From Ignavibacteriae bacterium HGW-Ignavibacteriae-1 (GTDB taxonomy: Bacteria > Bacteroidota > Ignavibacteria > Kapaibacteriales > UBA2268): a stretch of DNA of 64,000 nucleotides. The stretch lies in contig PGYU01000022.1 in the NCBI GenBank assembly GCA_002839825.1, forward strand, positions 1-64,000, given 5' to 3'. Shown in pieces: positions 28,011 to 38,128 of the stretch. The notes beneath the pieces are model-generated. The model searched no databases. It had not been told where the DNA came from and saw only the letters and a list, made by a program, of their open reading frames with translations. The translations under genes were made by a program, and so were the position numbers. Every line of letters starts with the position of its first letter. Within the stretch, counting starts at the first letter, position 1.

Positions 28011-29266
28011 ATTTGACTTTCTCTAACTTTATCATATTCGATTTGCATAAGTGCAATTTCTTCGTCAGTTATCGTTTTGTTCCGTCTTGCCATTACAATT
28101 TTGGCTGTTTCGATGGCGCTATCGAATTTGTAAACCGGCGATGTTGATTTGCCGCCCCAAGAATATGATTTGATATAATTTGGCAAAAACCATTCTTTTA
28201 CCAATATCCCGCAAATACCTGCTGTAGTGCCTGTAGTGAACATGGAATTAATGCCGCTTTTGGTATGGTCGCCACACATCAGACCCACGAAAATTTTGCC
28301 TGTATCAATTGATTTATGTGGCAATTCCATCCTAATTTCGGAATACGTATTTTTCAAATCGGATGTGTTTGTATCAGCGCCCAGATTAACCCATTCGCAG
28401 ATATAGGAATGACCGAGATATCCATCATGTTGTTTGTTGGAATAGCTTTGAATTATACTATTTTCAATTTCGCCTCCAACTTTGCAATGTGGACCGAAAA
28501 TATTATTGCCGTATATTTTTGCACCGATTTTAATTACAGTATTATCGCCTATTGATGTCGGTCCGATAATTGTAGAATTAGGCATGATTCGCACTCCGTC
28601 ACCAAGAATGATGGGACCTTCTGTGGCATCGAGCAGAACATTTGGCGAAATGCTAATATTTTTTCCTACAAGTACATTATCGGGGTTATGAGCATGAATG
28701 CCATGGAATTGGGGCAAATATAATCTGTGGTAGTTTTTTGTGACGATTTTTGCGTCTTTAGCAATATTCTCCCCTACCGTATCGAGCGTATCCCACAGAT
28801 AATTGTATTGAATAATACCCGGAAATTCAATTTCATCAAATACTTTGAAAATATCGTCATCAAGATTTATATTTTGAGAATTTAACGAAGATTTAAAATC
28901 ATAATTTTCCGGTATAAAACATCCAAATCTTTTGCCGTTAGAAGTCAAAATAATCGGTTTATCGCCAATAGAATCCAATTTTGATTCTAAAAGCTCGGGG
29001 AAATCATAATTGATATATGCTGAACCATCAATCAGCAGTGCATTACCATCAGTAAAATTATTTTCTAAGCCTTCCCGAGCAGTAAAAGAGGCAATATGCA
29101 AAGCTCTGCCTATAAATCCTATGTTGACCTTTGGGAATAAGTGTTGAACTCTGTCGTAATTCCTGAAAACTCCAGTCCGTAATTCCCAACTGCAATGCAT
29201 TATTGAAAATGGATACAAATCAACTGTATTATTATTTTCGAACAATATGATGTTATTTATATCCAT
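28007..29266 (-). CDS. Bacteroidetes-type GlmU-like nucleotidyl/acetyltransferase
   Basis: 419 residues. The N-terminal half has the layout of the alternative bacterial GlmU family (FENNNTVDLYPFSIMHCSWE, then WELRTGVFRNYDRV), without the usual LAAGxGTRM loop of classical GlmU. The C-terminal half (about 195-345) is a left-handed beta-helix with hexapeptide steps such as VLLDATEGPIILGDGVRI and SIGDNTVIKIGAKI. The predicted role is making UDP-N-acetylglucosamine or a related nucleotide sugar for peptidoglycan and lipopolysaccharide. It lies 7 bp after pyrG and overlaps the GT39-like gene by 4 bp, so CTP/UTP supply, sugar activation and sugar transfer sit in one operon. Confidence 0.8.
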   Translation of the reverse strand: MDINNIILFENNNTVDLYPFSIMHCSWELRTGVFRNYDRVQHLFPKVNIGFIGRALHIASFTAREGLENNFTDGNALLIDGSAYINYDFPELLESKLDSIGDKPIILTSNGKRFGCFIPENYDFKSSLNSQNINLDDDIFKVFDEIEFPGIIQYNYLWDTLDTVGENIAKDAKIVTKNYHRLYLPQFHGIHAHNPDNVLVGKNISISPNVLLDATEGPIILGDGVRIMPNSTIIGPTSIGDNTVIKIGAKIYGNNIFGPHCKVGGEIENSIIQSYSNKQHDGYLGHSYICEWVNLGADTNTSDLKNTYSEIRMELPHKSIDTGKIFVGLMCGDHTKSGINSMFTTGTTAGICGILVKEWFLPNYIKSYSWGGKSTSPVYKFDSAIETAKIVMARRNKTITDEEIALMQIEYDKVRESQI

Positions 29267-29273
29267 GCGGTGA

Positions 29274-30920
29274 TTAATCCTCTGCCTTTTTGTTGCGATT
29301 GGTCTTGTTGTTAGATTGCAAAGCCGCTTTGATAAAGCTGATAAAAAGCGGATGTCCGGTAACGGCGCGAGATTTCAGTTCGGGATGAAACTGAACTCCG
29401 ACAAACCAAAGATGGTTTTTCAATTCAACAATCTCGACTAAATGTCCATCCGGCGAATGACCGCTCATAATCATACCATTTGCAACCAAATCGTCTTTAA
29501 AACTATTATTTAACTCATATCTATGTCTGTGACGTTCAGAAATATCATAACTTTTATAGGCTTGGAATGCTTTAGTTCCGGCTTCGATAGTGCAAGGGTA
29601 TGCACCCAAACGCATTGTTCCGCCCTTGTTTGTGATTTTTTTCTGTTCTTCCATCATATCAATTACATTATGCTCGGTTTTTTCGAATTCACCGGAATTT
29701 GCATCAGCCATACCACAAACATTGCGAGCAAATTCGATTACTGCACATTGCATACCCAAGCAAATACCGAAAAATGGGATATTGTGTTCCCGCACATATT
29801 TAATAGCAGTAATTTTTCCTTCGATGCCTCGGTGCCCAAATCCGGGACCAACCAATATTCCGTTCACGTTACCTAAGAGTTCTTCAACTGTTTCTTCGGT
29901 TATACTTTCGGCGTTTACTAATTCAACGTTTACACGCGTGTTATTTATTGAACCTGCATGGATGAATGCTTCGAGAATGCTCTTATATGAATCTCTATAT
30001 TTGGTATATTTGCCTACTAATGCAATAGTCACTTCGTGTTTGGGACTTTTGATACGATTTACGAACTTGGTCCAAGTTTCAAATTCCAATTTGCTTTCCG
30101 GAAGATTTAGCTTTTTGAGGACGATTTCTTCCAAGCCTCTTTTGGCAAACATAATCGGAACTTCGTAAATTGTATTATCAACATCAACAACTTCGACTAC
30201 TGAGTTTTCCTCGACACTGCAAAAGAGAGCGATTTTCTGGCGTACATCCTTAGAAAGCTTGAACTCGGAGCGGCATAGTAAAATATCGGGTCTTATACCG
30301 AATTCCATGAGCGTTTTGACAGAGTGCTGCGTCGGTTTAGTCTTAACTTCTCCCGCAGACTTTACGTATGGTACATATGTCAGATGCAAACTAATCGTTC
30401 TACTCGAACCTAATTCGAGATTGATTTGTCTTTGGGCTTCCAAAAATGGCAATGATTCAATATCGCCAACAGTACCGCCAATTTCGATAAGCACAAAATC
30501 GTATTCGCCTTCGAAACTGAAAATGCGTTTTTTAATTTCATCGGTAATATGCGGAATAACTTGCACCGTTTTGCCGAGATATTGCCCTTTGCGCTCTTTG
30601 GTGATAACTTCGAAATAAACCTGACCTGTAGTATGGTTGTTTTTCTTGTTCAAGGAATAGCCCAAGAATCTTTCGTAGTGCCCTAAATCCAAGTCAGTTT
30701 CGGCTCCGTCGTCAGTAACGAATACTTCGCCGTGTTGAAAAGGGTTCATTGTTCCCGGGTCAACATTTATATACGGGTCGAGCTTCATCATAGTTACGCT
30801 GAAACCGCGTTGTTGCAAGAGCAATCCAAGTGACGCTGATGCAATGCCTTTTCCCAACGAAGATAGCACTCCGCCCGTTATAAATACATACTTAGTCGTA
30901 AATTGTTTATTTTTTGACAT
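29274..30920 (-). CDS. pyrG: CTP synthase
   Basis: 548 residues, normal length. The N-terminal synthetase domain opens with [18 protein letters not shown] and has [20 protein letters not shown] and [10 protein letters not shown]. The C-terminal class I glutaminase domain has the nucleophile motif GICLGMQ and the HPELKS His-Glu pair. It converts UTP, ATP and glutamine to CTP in the cytoplasm. First gene of a three-gene minus-strand operon. Confidence 0.97.
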   Translation of the reverse strand: MSKNKQFTTKYVFITGGVLSSLGKGIASASLGLLLQQRGFSVTMMKLDPYINVDPGTMNPFQHGEVFVTDDGAETDLDLGHYERFLGYSLNKKNNHTTGQVYFEVITKERKGQYLGKTVQVIPHITDEIKKRIFSFEGEYDFVLIEIGGTVGDIESLPFLEAQRQINLELGSSRTISLHLTYVPYVKSAGEVKTKPTQHSVKTLMEFGIRPDILLCRSEFKLSKDVRQKIALFCSVEENSVVEVVDVDNTIYEVPIMFAKRGLEEIVLKKLNLPESKLEFETWTKFVNRIKSPKHEVTIALVGKYTKYRDSYKSILEAFIHAGSINNTRVNVELVNAESITEETVEELLGNVNGILVGPGFGHRGIEGKITAIKYVREHNIPFFGICLGMQCAVIEFARNVCGMADANSGEFEKTEHNVIDMMEEQKKITNKGGTMRLGAYPCTIEAGTKAFQAYKSYDISERHRHRYELNNSFKDDLVANGMIMSGHSPDGHLVEIVELKNHLWFVGVQFHPELKSRAVTGHPLFISFIKAALQSNNKTNRNKKAED

Positions 30921-30999
30921 TATAATATTTCAATTGTTACAAAAATCTGTTACAAATTAACAAAATTACTAAGGAATATGAGTAAAAAAAAAGACAGTT

Positions 31000-31026
31000 T
31001 TGAAAAATTTCTTATATTTAAATTTG
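31000..31026 (+). promoter_or_regulatory. Candidate TTG/TAnnTTTG promoter for the solute-binding lipoprotein
   Basis: TTG at 31000-31002 and TAAATTTG at 31019-31026 with a 16-bp gap, one short of the usual 17-23 bp. It lies inside the longer open frame that begins at 30978, which supports the later start at 31056. Confidence 0.3.
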
Positions 31027-31055
31027 AAACATTCTCTAAATTTAAACTTTATACA

Positions 31056-32273
31056 ATGAAAAAGTTACTTATTATCATTTTGACTCTTGTTGTGATATCA
31101 TGCTCAGAAAAAGAAGAGCAAACAAGCGAAACAGGAAAATTAGTCTTTTGGCACTTCTGGAGCGAACCAAACCATCGAAAAGTTCTGAAGGAAATCATAA
31201 ACGGATTCGAGCAAGAATACGATTGCAAGGTCGAAACTGTTGAGCTTAGTTGGTCCGACGGCAAAACTAAGTTGTTTGCGGCGTTCAATTCATCTACTGC
31301 TCCCGATGTTTTAGAACTTGGCTCCGATTGGGTTGCACAATTTTCATCTTCGGGTGTTCTCGAAAAATTGACAGATGAGGAGGCAAATTTAGCTCAATAT
31401 GTAGAATTTTCGACTGCGCCCTCACTGTGGAATGATAGCGTTTATGCCTTACCTTGGATAGTTGATACACGTGTGTTGTTCGTCAACAAGGCTTTGTTGA
31501 ATCAAGCAGGTATTGCTGACGCGAAAGTTGTCAACACAAAGCAGTTACTTGAAAATGCGGAGAAAGTTAATGCTATAGAAGGAGTCTATGGTTACGGGGC
31601 GACAGGTTCGGGCTCTCATATGATTTACAAAAAAGTTGTATCATTATTTTGGACTTATGGCGGAACAATTTTGGATTCGTCAGGCAAACCGATTATCAAT
31701 TCTGAACAAAACATCAAAGCTCTTGACTCATACGTTCGACTATCCCAAAATGGCTTAATCGAGACACAGCGCCAGTTAGATTCACGATTCGCAGAAGGGA
31801 AACTCGGATATTGGGTTTCAGGAGGTTGGCTATTAGAAAAAATCAAGAACGAGAATCCGACGCTAAATTTTGAAGTTCAGACTGTTCCGGGCGTCAATGA
31901 CAGTCTCGGAATATCTTTTGCAGGTGGAGAATACCTCGCAATCAGCAAATCAAGTCCAAATCGGGAACTTGCATTGAAATTTATCAAATATATGACTTCC
32001 GGCGAAAATGCCATAAAATTCAGCAGCAAAATTATCGAAGCCGGATTTCCGGCAGATATTAACTACTACAATGATGAATTTTACCAAAGTCAACCGAATA
32101 GATTAGTCTTCGCAAATCAGCTTAATCATGCTTTGATGACACCTGTTCACCCGAAATGGCTCGATATTGAAGCTATAATCGAGGAGGCAGCAGTCGAAGC
32201 GCTATACGGCAAGAAAACTCCTAAAGAAGCTTTAGATGATGCTCAAGCAAAGTTATTTTTGATTTTAAAATAA
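31056..32273 (+). CDS. Extracellular solute-binding lipoprotein, sugar ABC family
   Basis: 405 residues from the ATG at 31056, which starts a lipoprotein signal MKKLLIIILTLVVISC; the in-frame start at 30978 adds a non-signal leader and is rejected. The body matches family 1 sugar-binding proteins: LVFWHFWSEPNHRKV near the N-terminus, APDVLELGSDWVAQF, and a LGYWVSGGWLLEKI segment. It would capture an oligosaccharide outside the inner membrane for an ABC importer. No permease or ATPase gene is adjacent, so its transporter must be elsewhere. Confidence 0.85.
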   Translation: MKKLLIIILTLVVISCSEKEEQTSETGKLVFWHFWSEPNHRKVLKEIINGFEQEYDCKVETVELSWSDGKTKLFAAFNSSTAPDVLELGSDWVAQFSSSGVLEKLTDEEANLAQYVEFSTAPSLWNDSVYALPWIVDTRVLFVNKALLNQAGIADAKVVNTKQLLENAEKVNAIEGVYGYGATGSGSHMIYKKVVSLFWTYGGTILDSSGKPIINSEQNIKALDSYVRLSQNGLIETQRQLDSRFAEGKLGYWVSGGWLLEKIKNENPTLNFEVQTVPGVNDSLGISFAGGEYLAISKSSPNRELALKFIKYMTSGENAIKFSSKIIEAGFPADINYYNDEFYQSQPNRLVFANQLNHALMTPVHPKWLDIEAIIEEAAVEALYGKKTPKEALDDAQAKLFLILK

Positions 32274-32299
32274 TAATGCAATCTATACTTGCTATTTAG

Positions 32300-32335
32300 T
32301 TAGATTTGTCTAATTTTGTAATTAGATTTTTCTAA
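32300..32335 (+). promoter_or_regulatory. Two inverted-repeat operators upstream of feoA (probable DtxR-family sites)
   Basis: TTAGATTTGTCTAA (32300-32313) and TTAGATTTTTCTAA (32322-32335) are both TTAGA-N4-TCTAA, offset by 22 bp (two helical turns), 19 bp before the feoA ATG. DtxR/MntR-family operators are AT-rich TTAG...CTAA inverted repeats, and a DtxR-family gene ends this same cluster. Binding is inferred. Confidence 0.65.
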
Positions 32336-32354
32336 TGATTATTGTGTGTATCAA

Positions 32355-32606
32355 ATGAAAGAATTGAATTTACTTCAAGCTGAATTAGGTAGAAATTTTG
32401 TAATTGAAAAGATAGATCTAGACAAGGAATCTAAATTACGGCTGCATACTATGGGTATTCATGCACGTAATATTTATGTCAAAACCGGTGGCAACTCCGC
32501 GAGCCCTGTATTAATAAGTAATGTATCAAATATGTCCACCCCGATAGCATTGGGGCAAAATCTGGCATCGAACATATATATATCCTATATCCATGCCCCA
32601 CACTAA
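32355..32606 (+). CDS. feoA: FeoA-type ferrous iron transport protein
   Basis: 83 residues from the ATG at 32355 (MKELNLLQAELG); an in-frame GTG three codons earlier is a weaker option. The small SH3-like FeoA fold is visible in KLRLHTMGIHARNIYVKTGG and the closing VSNMSTPIALGQNLASNIYI. FeoA is a cytoplasmic partner of FeoB needed for ferrous iron uptake. Its end overlaps the feoB start by 14 bp, so the two are translated together. Confidence 0.88.
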   Translation: MKELNLLQAELGRNFVIEKIDLDKESKLRLHTMGIHARNIYVKTGGNSASPVLISNVSNMSTPIALGQNLASNIYISYIHAPH

Positions 32607-34533
32607 AACTATAGCGATTGTTGGGCAACCAAACGCAGGAAAAAGCACCTTATTTAACGTACTTTCGGATTTGAAGACCTCCACTTCCAATTTTGCAGGT
32701 ACTTCGGTTCAGATGTCAGAATCGCTCATTAATATCTATGGAGATTACTTCAAAATAGTTGATTTGCCCGGGACATATTCGCTGAACTATTCCGATAACG
32801 CCGAAAAAGTGACTTATGATTACCTCCTAAATGAAAAAGTTGACCTAATCATCAATGTGATGGATGCGTCACTATTCGTTCGGAGCTTGGAGATGACCGT
32901 CGAGATAATGGAATTAGGCATTCCGATGGTTGTGGCTCTCAATATGATGGACGAAGCAAAGTTTAGTGGTTTGGAGTTACATCAGGATATTCTGGCTAAT
33001 GAACTCAAAATTCCAATTGTCCCGATTTCTGCAATTTACGGCAAAGGAGTTAGGACTCTCACTACAAAGTGCTACGAGGTACTCCGCAAAAGCGAAATTA
33101 ATTTTACTCGATTTCCATATACTCAGCATATGGAGCAACACGTACAACGAATCAGTGCGGAAATACAGAAGCATAGCACAATATCTTACAAGGTTTCTGA
33201 TGTATTTTTGGCAATCAAAGCCATCGAAAACCCTGAGCTTTTACCTTTGGAATTGCAATCATCGCTCAGTACAGCTTTGAAAGAGGTCGAAAGCGAAATC
33301 AAACTCGAGCACAATGTTGATACCTACGAAGCAATTTCGTACGAGCGGCATCATTTATCAATGAAAATTGCCGAAAAAGCCTCACGATTTACGCCTAAGG
33401 ATAAATTCAGCTTCATAGACAGACTTGATAGATTCATCATGAATCCGAGTTATGGATTTTTGTCATTGCCAATATTTTTCGGGCTGATGTTTGTAACGAT
33501 ATTTTATGTAGGAAATTTCCTAACTGAACTGATTGAACCGGCTTTCGACTTCATAGGCAACTTATATTCCCCTCTGAAAGAATGGAATATGTTCGCTTGG
33601 TTTACAGTAAATGGGATTGTGCAGGGAATTACGGGTGCTATCGGGATAGTATTGCCCTATTTCCTGCCGCTTGTCTTCCTCACTGCATTTTTCGAGGACA
33701 CAGGCTATTTGGCTCGTTTAGCATTTTTGATAGACAACACAATCCACCGAATCGGCTTACACGGCAAATCAGTTGCGGCATTTATTTTAGGAGTCGGTTG
33801 TACTGTACCTGCAATTTATGCAACTCGAATACTCGAATCACGACGAGACAGGATTTTGACAGGCATATTGGTGCCATTTGTGCCATGTTCGGCAAGAATA
33901 GCCGTAATATTTGCACTCACAGCCGCATTTGCAGGTCCTATTTGGGCAATAGTAATATTTTTGTATGTGATATTAGTAATCGCAGTCAATGGCAAATTGA
34001 TTTCATTATTCTTAAAGAAGCCGATTGGGTTGATTTTGGAAATTCCGGTACTAAGAATGCCACAAATATCTATGACATTTCGCAAAACCTGGTACAAAAT
34101 CATAGATTTTCTCAAGGAAGCATTGCCGTTTTTGATTCTTGGTAGTATATTTTTGGGATGGATAGAATATTTTGACATTGCCGTGTATGTAGATTTGCTT
34201 TTCGCACCTATACTCGAGTATGTATTGAATTTACCTGAAGAATTGGGCTCTACATTAGTGTTTGGATTTTTTAGGAAAGAACTGATTCTGGTTATGGTCA
34301 ATCAAGCATTAGGAGTAGAAAGTTTGGAACTTTTGCCGTTGACGACAGCACAAGTAATGACATTCATTGCCTTTGTAACTTTCTATTTTCCGTGCTTCAC
34401 AACTTTTGTAGTCATCTGGAAGGAGTTTGGAGCAAAGGTAGCAACAGGTTCGGCGGTTTTAAGTATTTTGGTTGCAATCGGTTCGGCACTTATTTTTAGA
34501 TTTTTATTTTATGTAATTGAATATTTTATTTAG
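32593..34533 (+). CDS. feoB: Ferrous iron transporter FeoB
   Basis: 646 residues, a little shorter than common FeoB (about 700-770). The N-terminal G domain has G1 GQPNAGKS (11-18), G3 DLPG (57-60) and G4 NMMD (117-120). The membrane part holds two gate-type repeats, with the Cys-containing motifs LGVGCTVPAIYATR and ILVPFVPCSARI in the first half. It imports Fe(II) across the inner membrane. FeoA overlaps upstream, and a DtxR-family repressor follows 92 bp downstream. Confidence 0.95.
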   Translation: MPHTKTIAIVGQPNAGKSTLFNVLSDLKTSTSNFAGTSVQMSESLINIYGDYFKIVDLPGTYSLNYSDNAEKVTYDYLLNEKVDLIINVMDASLFVRSLEMTVEIMELGIPMVVALNMMDEAKFSGLELHQDILANELKIPIVPISAIYGKGVRTLTTKCYEVLRKSEINFTRFPYTQHMEQHVQRISAEIQKHSTISYKVSDVFLAIKAIENPELLPLELQSSLSTALKEVESEIKLEHNVDTYEAISYERHHLSMKIAEKASRFTPKDKFSFIDRLDRFIMNPSYGFLSLPIFFGLMFVTIFYVGNFLTELIEPAFDFIGNLYSPLKEWNMFAWFTVNGIVQGITGAIGIVLPYFLPLVFLTAFFEDTGYLARLAFLIDNTIHRIGLHGKSVAAFILGVGCTVPAIYATRILESRRDRILTGILVPFVPCSARIAVIFALTAAFAGPIWAIVIFLYVILVIAVNGKLISLFLKKPIGLILEIPVLRMPQISMTFRKTWYKIIDFLKEALPFLILGSIFLGWIEYFDIAVYVDLLFAPILEYVLNLPEELGSTLVFGFFRKELILVMVNQALGVESLELLPLTTAQVMTFIAFVTFYFPCFTTFVVIWKEFGAKVATGSAVLSILVAIGSALIFRFLFYVIEYFI

Positions 34534-34573
34534 ATATTTGTAAAAAATTTCTTACTTTAGGTAAGATTAAAAA

Positions 34574-34588
34574 TTAGTTTCTTTCTAA
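34574..34588 (+). promoter_or_regulatory. Weak inverted repeat upstream of the DtxR-family gene
   Basis: TTAGTTTCTTTCTAA (TTAG-N7-CTAA) lies 37 bp before the regulator's ATG and resembles the feoA-side operators loosely. It could allow autoregulation, but the match is poor and the DNA is AT-rich. Confidence 0.3.
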
Positions 34589-34625
34589 GTGTAAATTTAT
34601 TGTGTTAAAATTATAAAAAAATGTT

Positions 34626-35279
34626 ATGTTAAGTCAATCAGTTCAAGACTACTTGAAAACAATCTATAAACTGCAGGAAAATACTTCGGCAGTTTCTACA
34701 ACTCAGATAGCCAAAGAGTTGGATATATCCGGTGCCTCAGTTACCGGCATGTTGAAGCGTTTAGCTGCTATGAAATTAGTGGATTATAACTCATACAAGG
34801 GTGTTCGTTTGACCGAAGACGGAACAAAAGTTGCTCTTGAAATTTTACGTCACCACAGACTTTTAGAGCTTTACCTTAAAGAATCTCTCGGTTTTTCATT
34901 AGCAAAAGTTCATGATGAAGCTTGTCGTTTGGAACATTACGTTTCCGATGAATTCGTTGAACGTATTGATGATTTGTTAGGTCGCCCCGAGTACAGCCCA
35001 TTAGGTAATCCAATTCCGACGAAGGAAGGCAGAATTCCCGAAAGCAGCTATTTGCCTGTGACTGATGCTGAACTCAACAAGCAATACATAATCAAGCGAA
35101 TTGCCGATGACAATCATGAAATGGTTGCATATTTTGAAGAAGTCGGATTGATTCCGGGAGTTGATATTATGGTACTTTCCAAAGCACCCTTCAACGGTCC
35201 TCTCACGATTAAGTACAGCGGAAAAGAATATATCGTTGGTAACGAAGTGGGTAGAAATATCTACGTTGACGCCATATAA
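34626..35279 (+). CDS. DtxR-family iron/manganese-dependent repressor
   Basis: 217 residues. N-terminal winged helix (STTQIAKELDISGASVTGMLKRL, about residues 23-45), a dimerisation and metal-binding domain (HHRLLELYL, CRLEHYVSDEFVERI), and a C-terminal FeoA/SH3-like domain (ending YIVGNEVGRNIYV). Length and three-domain layout fit the IdeR/MntR group. It would bind DNA when Fe(II) or Mn(II) is plentiful. Its place directly after feoAB and the paired inverted repeats before feoA point to control of ferrous iron uptake. Iron versus manganese cannot be decided by eye. Confidence 0.9.
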   Translation: MLSQSVQDYLKTIYKLQENTSAVSTTQIAKELDISGASVTGMLKRLAAMKLVDYNSYKGVRLTEDGTKVALEILRHHRLLELYLKESLGFSLAKVHDEACRLEHYVSDEFVERIDDLLGRPEYSPLGNPIPTKEGRIPESSYLPVTDAELNKQYIIKRIADDNHEMVAYFEEVGLIPGVDIMVLSKAPFNGPLTIKYSGKEYIVGNEVGRNIYVDAI

Positions 35280-35302
35280 GATTGGGTTTCACATATAAAA
35301 AA

Positions 35303-35330
35303 ACGCTGTCTCGAGCAATCAAGACAGCGT
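35303..35330. terminator. Bidirectional terminator between dtxR-type gene and lipoprotein gene
   Basis: A 9-bp stem ACGCTGTCT/AGACAGCGT (35303-35311 with 35322-35330) is flanked by an A run on the left and a T run on the right, so it can stop transcription from both converging genes. Confidence 0.9.
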
Positions 35331-35354
35331 TTTTTTTTTTGCTTTATACAAGAT

Positions 35355-36137
35355 TTATTTTACAGTGACATTAGTTCTTAACAAAATTTCTTCTCTGCCG
35401 CTAATCGGTACTTGGATTGTGTTAAAAGCTGTCTTTATTTTAGCCAATAAAGGTTCAGAACGATATTTGACAAGACCAACATTATCAGCATAATAATATC
35501 TGACATTGATTTTTTCGTCAATAGTACCAGTCAAACCAACTGATGCTTCTTTGAATGTGCCTACAATATGGTTTTCGATAGTAAATTCTTGAGTATTGTA
35601 AGATTGTCCCATAATTCCGGAGAGACTTACCATGCCGCCTTTTCTACCGGTGATTTTTAATGTACCTGTCAACTTACCTTTCACACCCTCAATTTCAATC
35701 TCAAAATCATTTAATGCAAGCTCAAAAATAGCCCATGAGGATTGATTTTCATCAGCAATTTTCACCCATTGTTCATCTATATAAGGTAACGGTAATTCTT
35801 CCGGGTCGGGTAAAATCACATCTATAAGTGTATATAGCTCCGTTTCAGTTTTATATTGGTAAGTGTTTCCATCATGGTCATCACCTTCATAGTTTTTGAA
35901 TTCAAAGCATTCTTTACCAAGTTTGGTTGTTGTCTTTGAAATAGCTACCGAATCAGTCGTAGTCGCGGTTACTTTTCCTTCGCCATCAAGTTCTTTGGAT
36001 TCATAAACCCAGTAAGAACCGGTAGTCATTGGGTAATATTCAGCGTCGGTATTGGTATTTGGAGTCTCATCATCCGAACAAGAAAAAAGTGCAAACAACG
36101 CGAAAGCTGTCAAGCTGATAGTCAATAATTTAGTCAT
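35355..36137 (-). CDS. Predicted lipoprotein of unknown function
   Basis: 260 residues from the ATG at 36137, preceded by GTGGAG; an in-frame GTG at 36149 lies inside that ribosome site and is rejected. Signal peptide with lipobox LFSC followed by SDDE. The body begins with YYPMTTGSYWVYES, a pattern often seen at the start of Bacteroidota lipoproteins of unknown role. It is mostly beta and has no catalytic motif I recognise. Single gene ending at a shared terminator with the iron cluster. Confidence 0.75.
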   Translation of the reverse strand: MTKLLTISLTAFALFALFSCSDDETPNTNTDAEYYPMTTGSYWVYESKELDGEGKVTATTTDSVAISKTTTKLGKECFEFKNYEGDDHDGNTYQYKTETELYTLIDVILPDPEELPLPYIDEQWVKIADENQSSWAIFELALNDFEIEIEGVKGKLTGTLKITGRKGGMVSLSGIMGQSYNTQEFTIENHIVGTFKEASVGLTGTIDEKINVRYYYADNVGLVKYRSEPLLAKIKTAFNTIQVPISGREEILLRTNVTVK

Positions 36138-36352
36138 AAGTATCTCCACTTATATGTTTTAAAATATAATTGTAAAACGGAACTCAAGAAAAAATGTTTC
36201 ATTAGCATTTCATAAAAAAATTCTATGCTCGAAAATTTATTAGTTACCTATTGATTGCTAATTTCGTCTATACTATTAACAAACAAGAATTTGATATTTT
36301 GAACGTTTATTTACTTGTTAAATTATAATAATAAATATAGGTAGGAGTAATA

Positions 36353-37873
36353 ATGAAAAGGACCTTAGTTGTCTCAGTCCTGATGGTCGGAATCGGCATC
36401 TTCATGGGTGTCTTGCTTGTGTCCAACCTTAGCTTGGGCTCTTTAAATTCGCTTTTTGCTGACGAAAATACAAAATTAGGAGCTGACAATGCCCCAATCA
36501 AAGCGGATGAATCTGCTATGGTGTTGAACAGAACTTTTGTTGCAGTTAGTGAAGCTGTACTTCCAACGGTAGTATATATTAGTGTTGACGCTGAAATTAC
36601 CCGTGGAGCTGACAATTGGATAGAACGATTTTTTGGACAACAGCCCGATGGTCATCCCAATATTCAACCCGAACAACGTCGCCAACGTGGAAGCGGCTCG
36701 GGGGTCATCATATCGTCGAACGGTTACATCGTAACAAATAATCACGTAGTACAAAATGCTACAAAAGGTGGTATCAAAGTAATGACTTTCGATAAGAAAG
36801 AATATACCGCCAAAGTAGTTGGTACTGACCCTTTGACAGACTTGGCATTACTTAAAATCGAGGTAGAAGGGCTAAGTTCGGCTCACTTCGCCAATATTGA
36901 TAATCTAAAAGTTGGCGAGTTAGTGCTTGCAGTCGGCAACCCAATCGGGCTGAATCATACCGTTACAAGCGGTATTGTCAGTGCAACCGGCAGAGGCGCA
37001 CGTGGCAGATCGGAACCAAACAGCATCGAACACTACATTCAAACTGATGCGGCGATTAATCCCGGCAACAGTGGCGGTGGGCTTTTCGACATACACGGTT
37101 CGCTAATTGGAATCAATACTGCAATCGCAACAGAAACCGGTGCCTTCATGGGCTACGGATTCGCAATTCCTGTTGATTTGATGAAAGCCGTTGTAGATGA
37201 TTTGATTGATGACGGAAAAATTAATCGCGGCTATATTGGAGTCTATATCACAAATGTAGATGAATTGATTGCCAAAGGATTTGGAATGCCCAAAGTTCAA
37301 GGAGTTTTGGTAGAAAATTTAGTAGAGGATGGCGCTGCTAGGTCTGCAGGTGTTGAAAAAGGCGATGTAATACTCGAAATCGAAGGCAGAGAAGTCAATT
37401 CACCCTCCGAATTACAAAGCCGAATAGTATTCCACAAAGCAGGCGACAAAGTAATGCTTACGATATGGAGAGATGGTAAAACTATAAAACTCCCGGTAAA
37501 ACTCAAAGCGAGAGAAGATGATGAAGTAATTGCGGGCAAATCAGATATCCCCGATGAAACAGAAGATAATGAAGATAACGTTATAAAATTTGACAATCTC
37601 GGTTTTACGGTAGAACCTTTGACAAAGGACATTAAGGACGAATATGATGTAAAAAGCGGAGTTTTGGTAAGCGATGTAGCGAGATACGGTGCTGCTGCCG
37701 AACGTGGTTTGATGCCAAGCGGAGTAATTACAAATATTGACCGCAAGCCTGTCAATTCGCCCAATGAATTGAAAAAGATATTAGACAGCAAAAAGCAGGG
37801 CGACGTAATCATCCTGAACGTTAAATATCCGAATCGTAGCCAAATCGTAGCTCTCGAAGTAGGACCTTCCTAA
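36353..37873 (+). CDS. HtrA/DegP-family periplasmic serine protease
   Basis: 506 residues. An N-terminal hydrophobic segment (about 5-25) exports or anchors it. The trypsin-like domain has the full triad: H131 (TNNHVVQNA), D163 (DPLTDLALL) and S240 (NPGNSGGGLF). Two PDZ domains follow, near 275-385 and 415-500. It degrades or refolds damaged envelope proteins under stress. A GGAG site precedes the ATG, and a strong terminator follows, so it is monocistronic. Confidence 0.95.
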   Translation: MKRTLVVSVLMVGIGIFMGVLLVSNLSLGSLNSLFADENTKLGADNAPIKADESAMVLNRTFVAVSEAVLPTVVYISVDAEITRGADNWIERFFGQQPDGHPNIQPEQRRQRGSGSGVIISSNGYIVTNNHVVQNATKGGIKVMTFDKKEYTAKVVGTDPLTDLALLKIEVEGLSSAHFANIDNLKVGELVLAVGNPIGLNHTVTSGIVSATGRGARGRSEPNSIEHYIQTDAAINPGNSGGGLFDIHGSLIGINTAIATETGAFMGYGFAIPVDLMKAVVDDLIDDGKINRGYIGVYITNVDELIAKGFGMPKVQGVLVENLVEDGAARSAGVEKGDVILEIEGREVNSPSELQSRIVFHKAGDKVMLTIWRDGKTIKLPVKLKAREDDEVIAGKSDIPDETEDNEDNVIKFDNLGFTVEPLTKDIKDEYDVKSGVLVSDVARYGAAAERGLMPSGVITNIDRKPVNSPNELKKILDSKKQGDVIILNVKYPNRSQIVALEVGPS

Positions 37874-37900
37874 GAGATTAGATATAGTGTGGAATATACA

Positions 37901-37939
37901 ATCATCCGATGACTTTGAGTCATCGGATGATTTTTTTTT
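37901..37939 (+). terminator. Rho-independent terminator after the HtrA gene
   Basis: A 14-bp perfect stem (37901-37914 with 37918-37931), TTG loop, then a run of T. Confidence 0.93.
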
Positions 37940-38128
37940 ATGGAGGCTTTGCTATCATTTTTGTCCCGACACTTGTTACAACTTATGAGAACATGCTCTT
38001 TTATTTTAGGCTGTCTTTGTAACAAAGAAAGGGCAAAAAAAATATTTTAGGCAATTCTAAAAATATTTTGTATTTTTGATATTTAATGGTAATGTTCTTA
38101 ATTTCTAAATTAATTTAAGAGATACTTT

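Noticed and set aside
29523-30618. Plus-strand frames of 117-192 codons
   Set aside because: Shadows of pyrG on the other strand.
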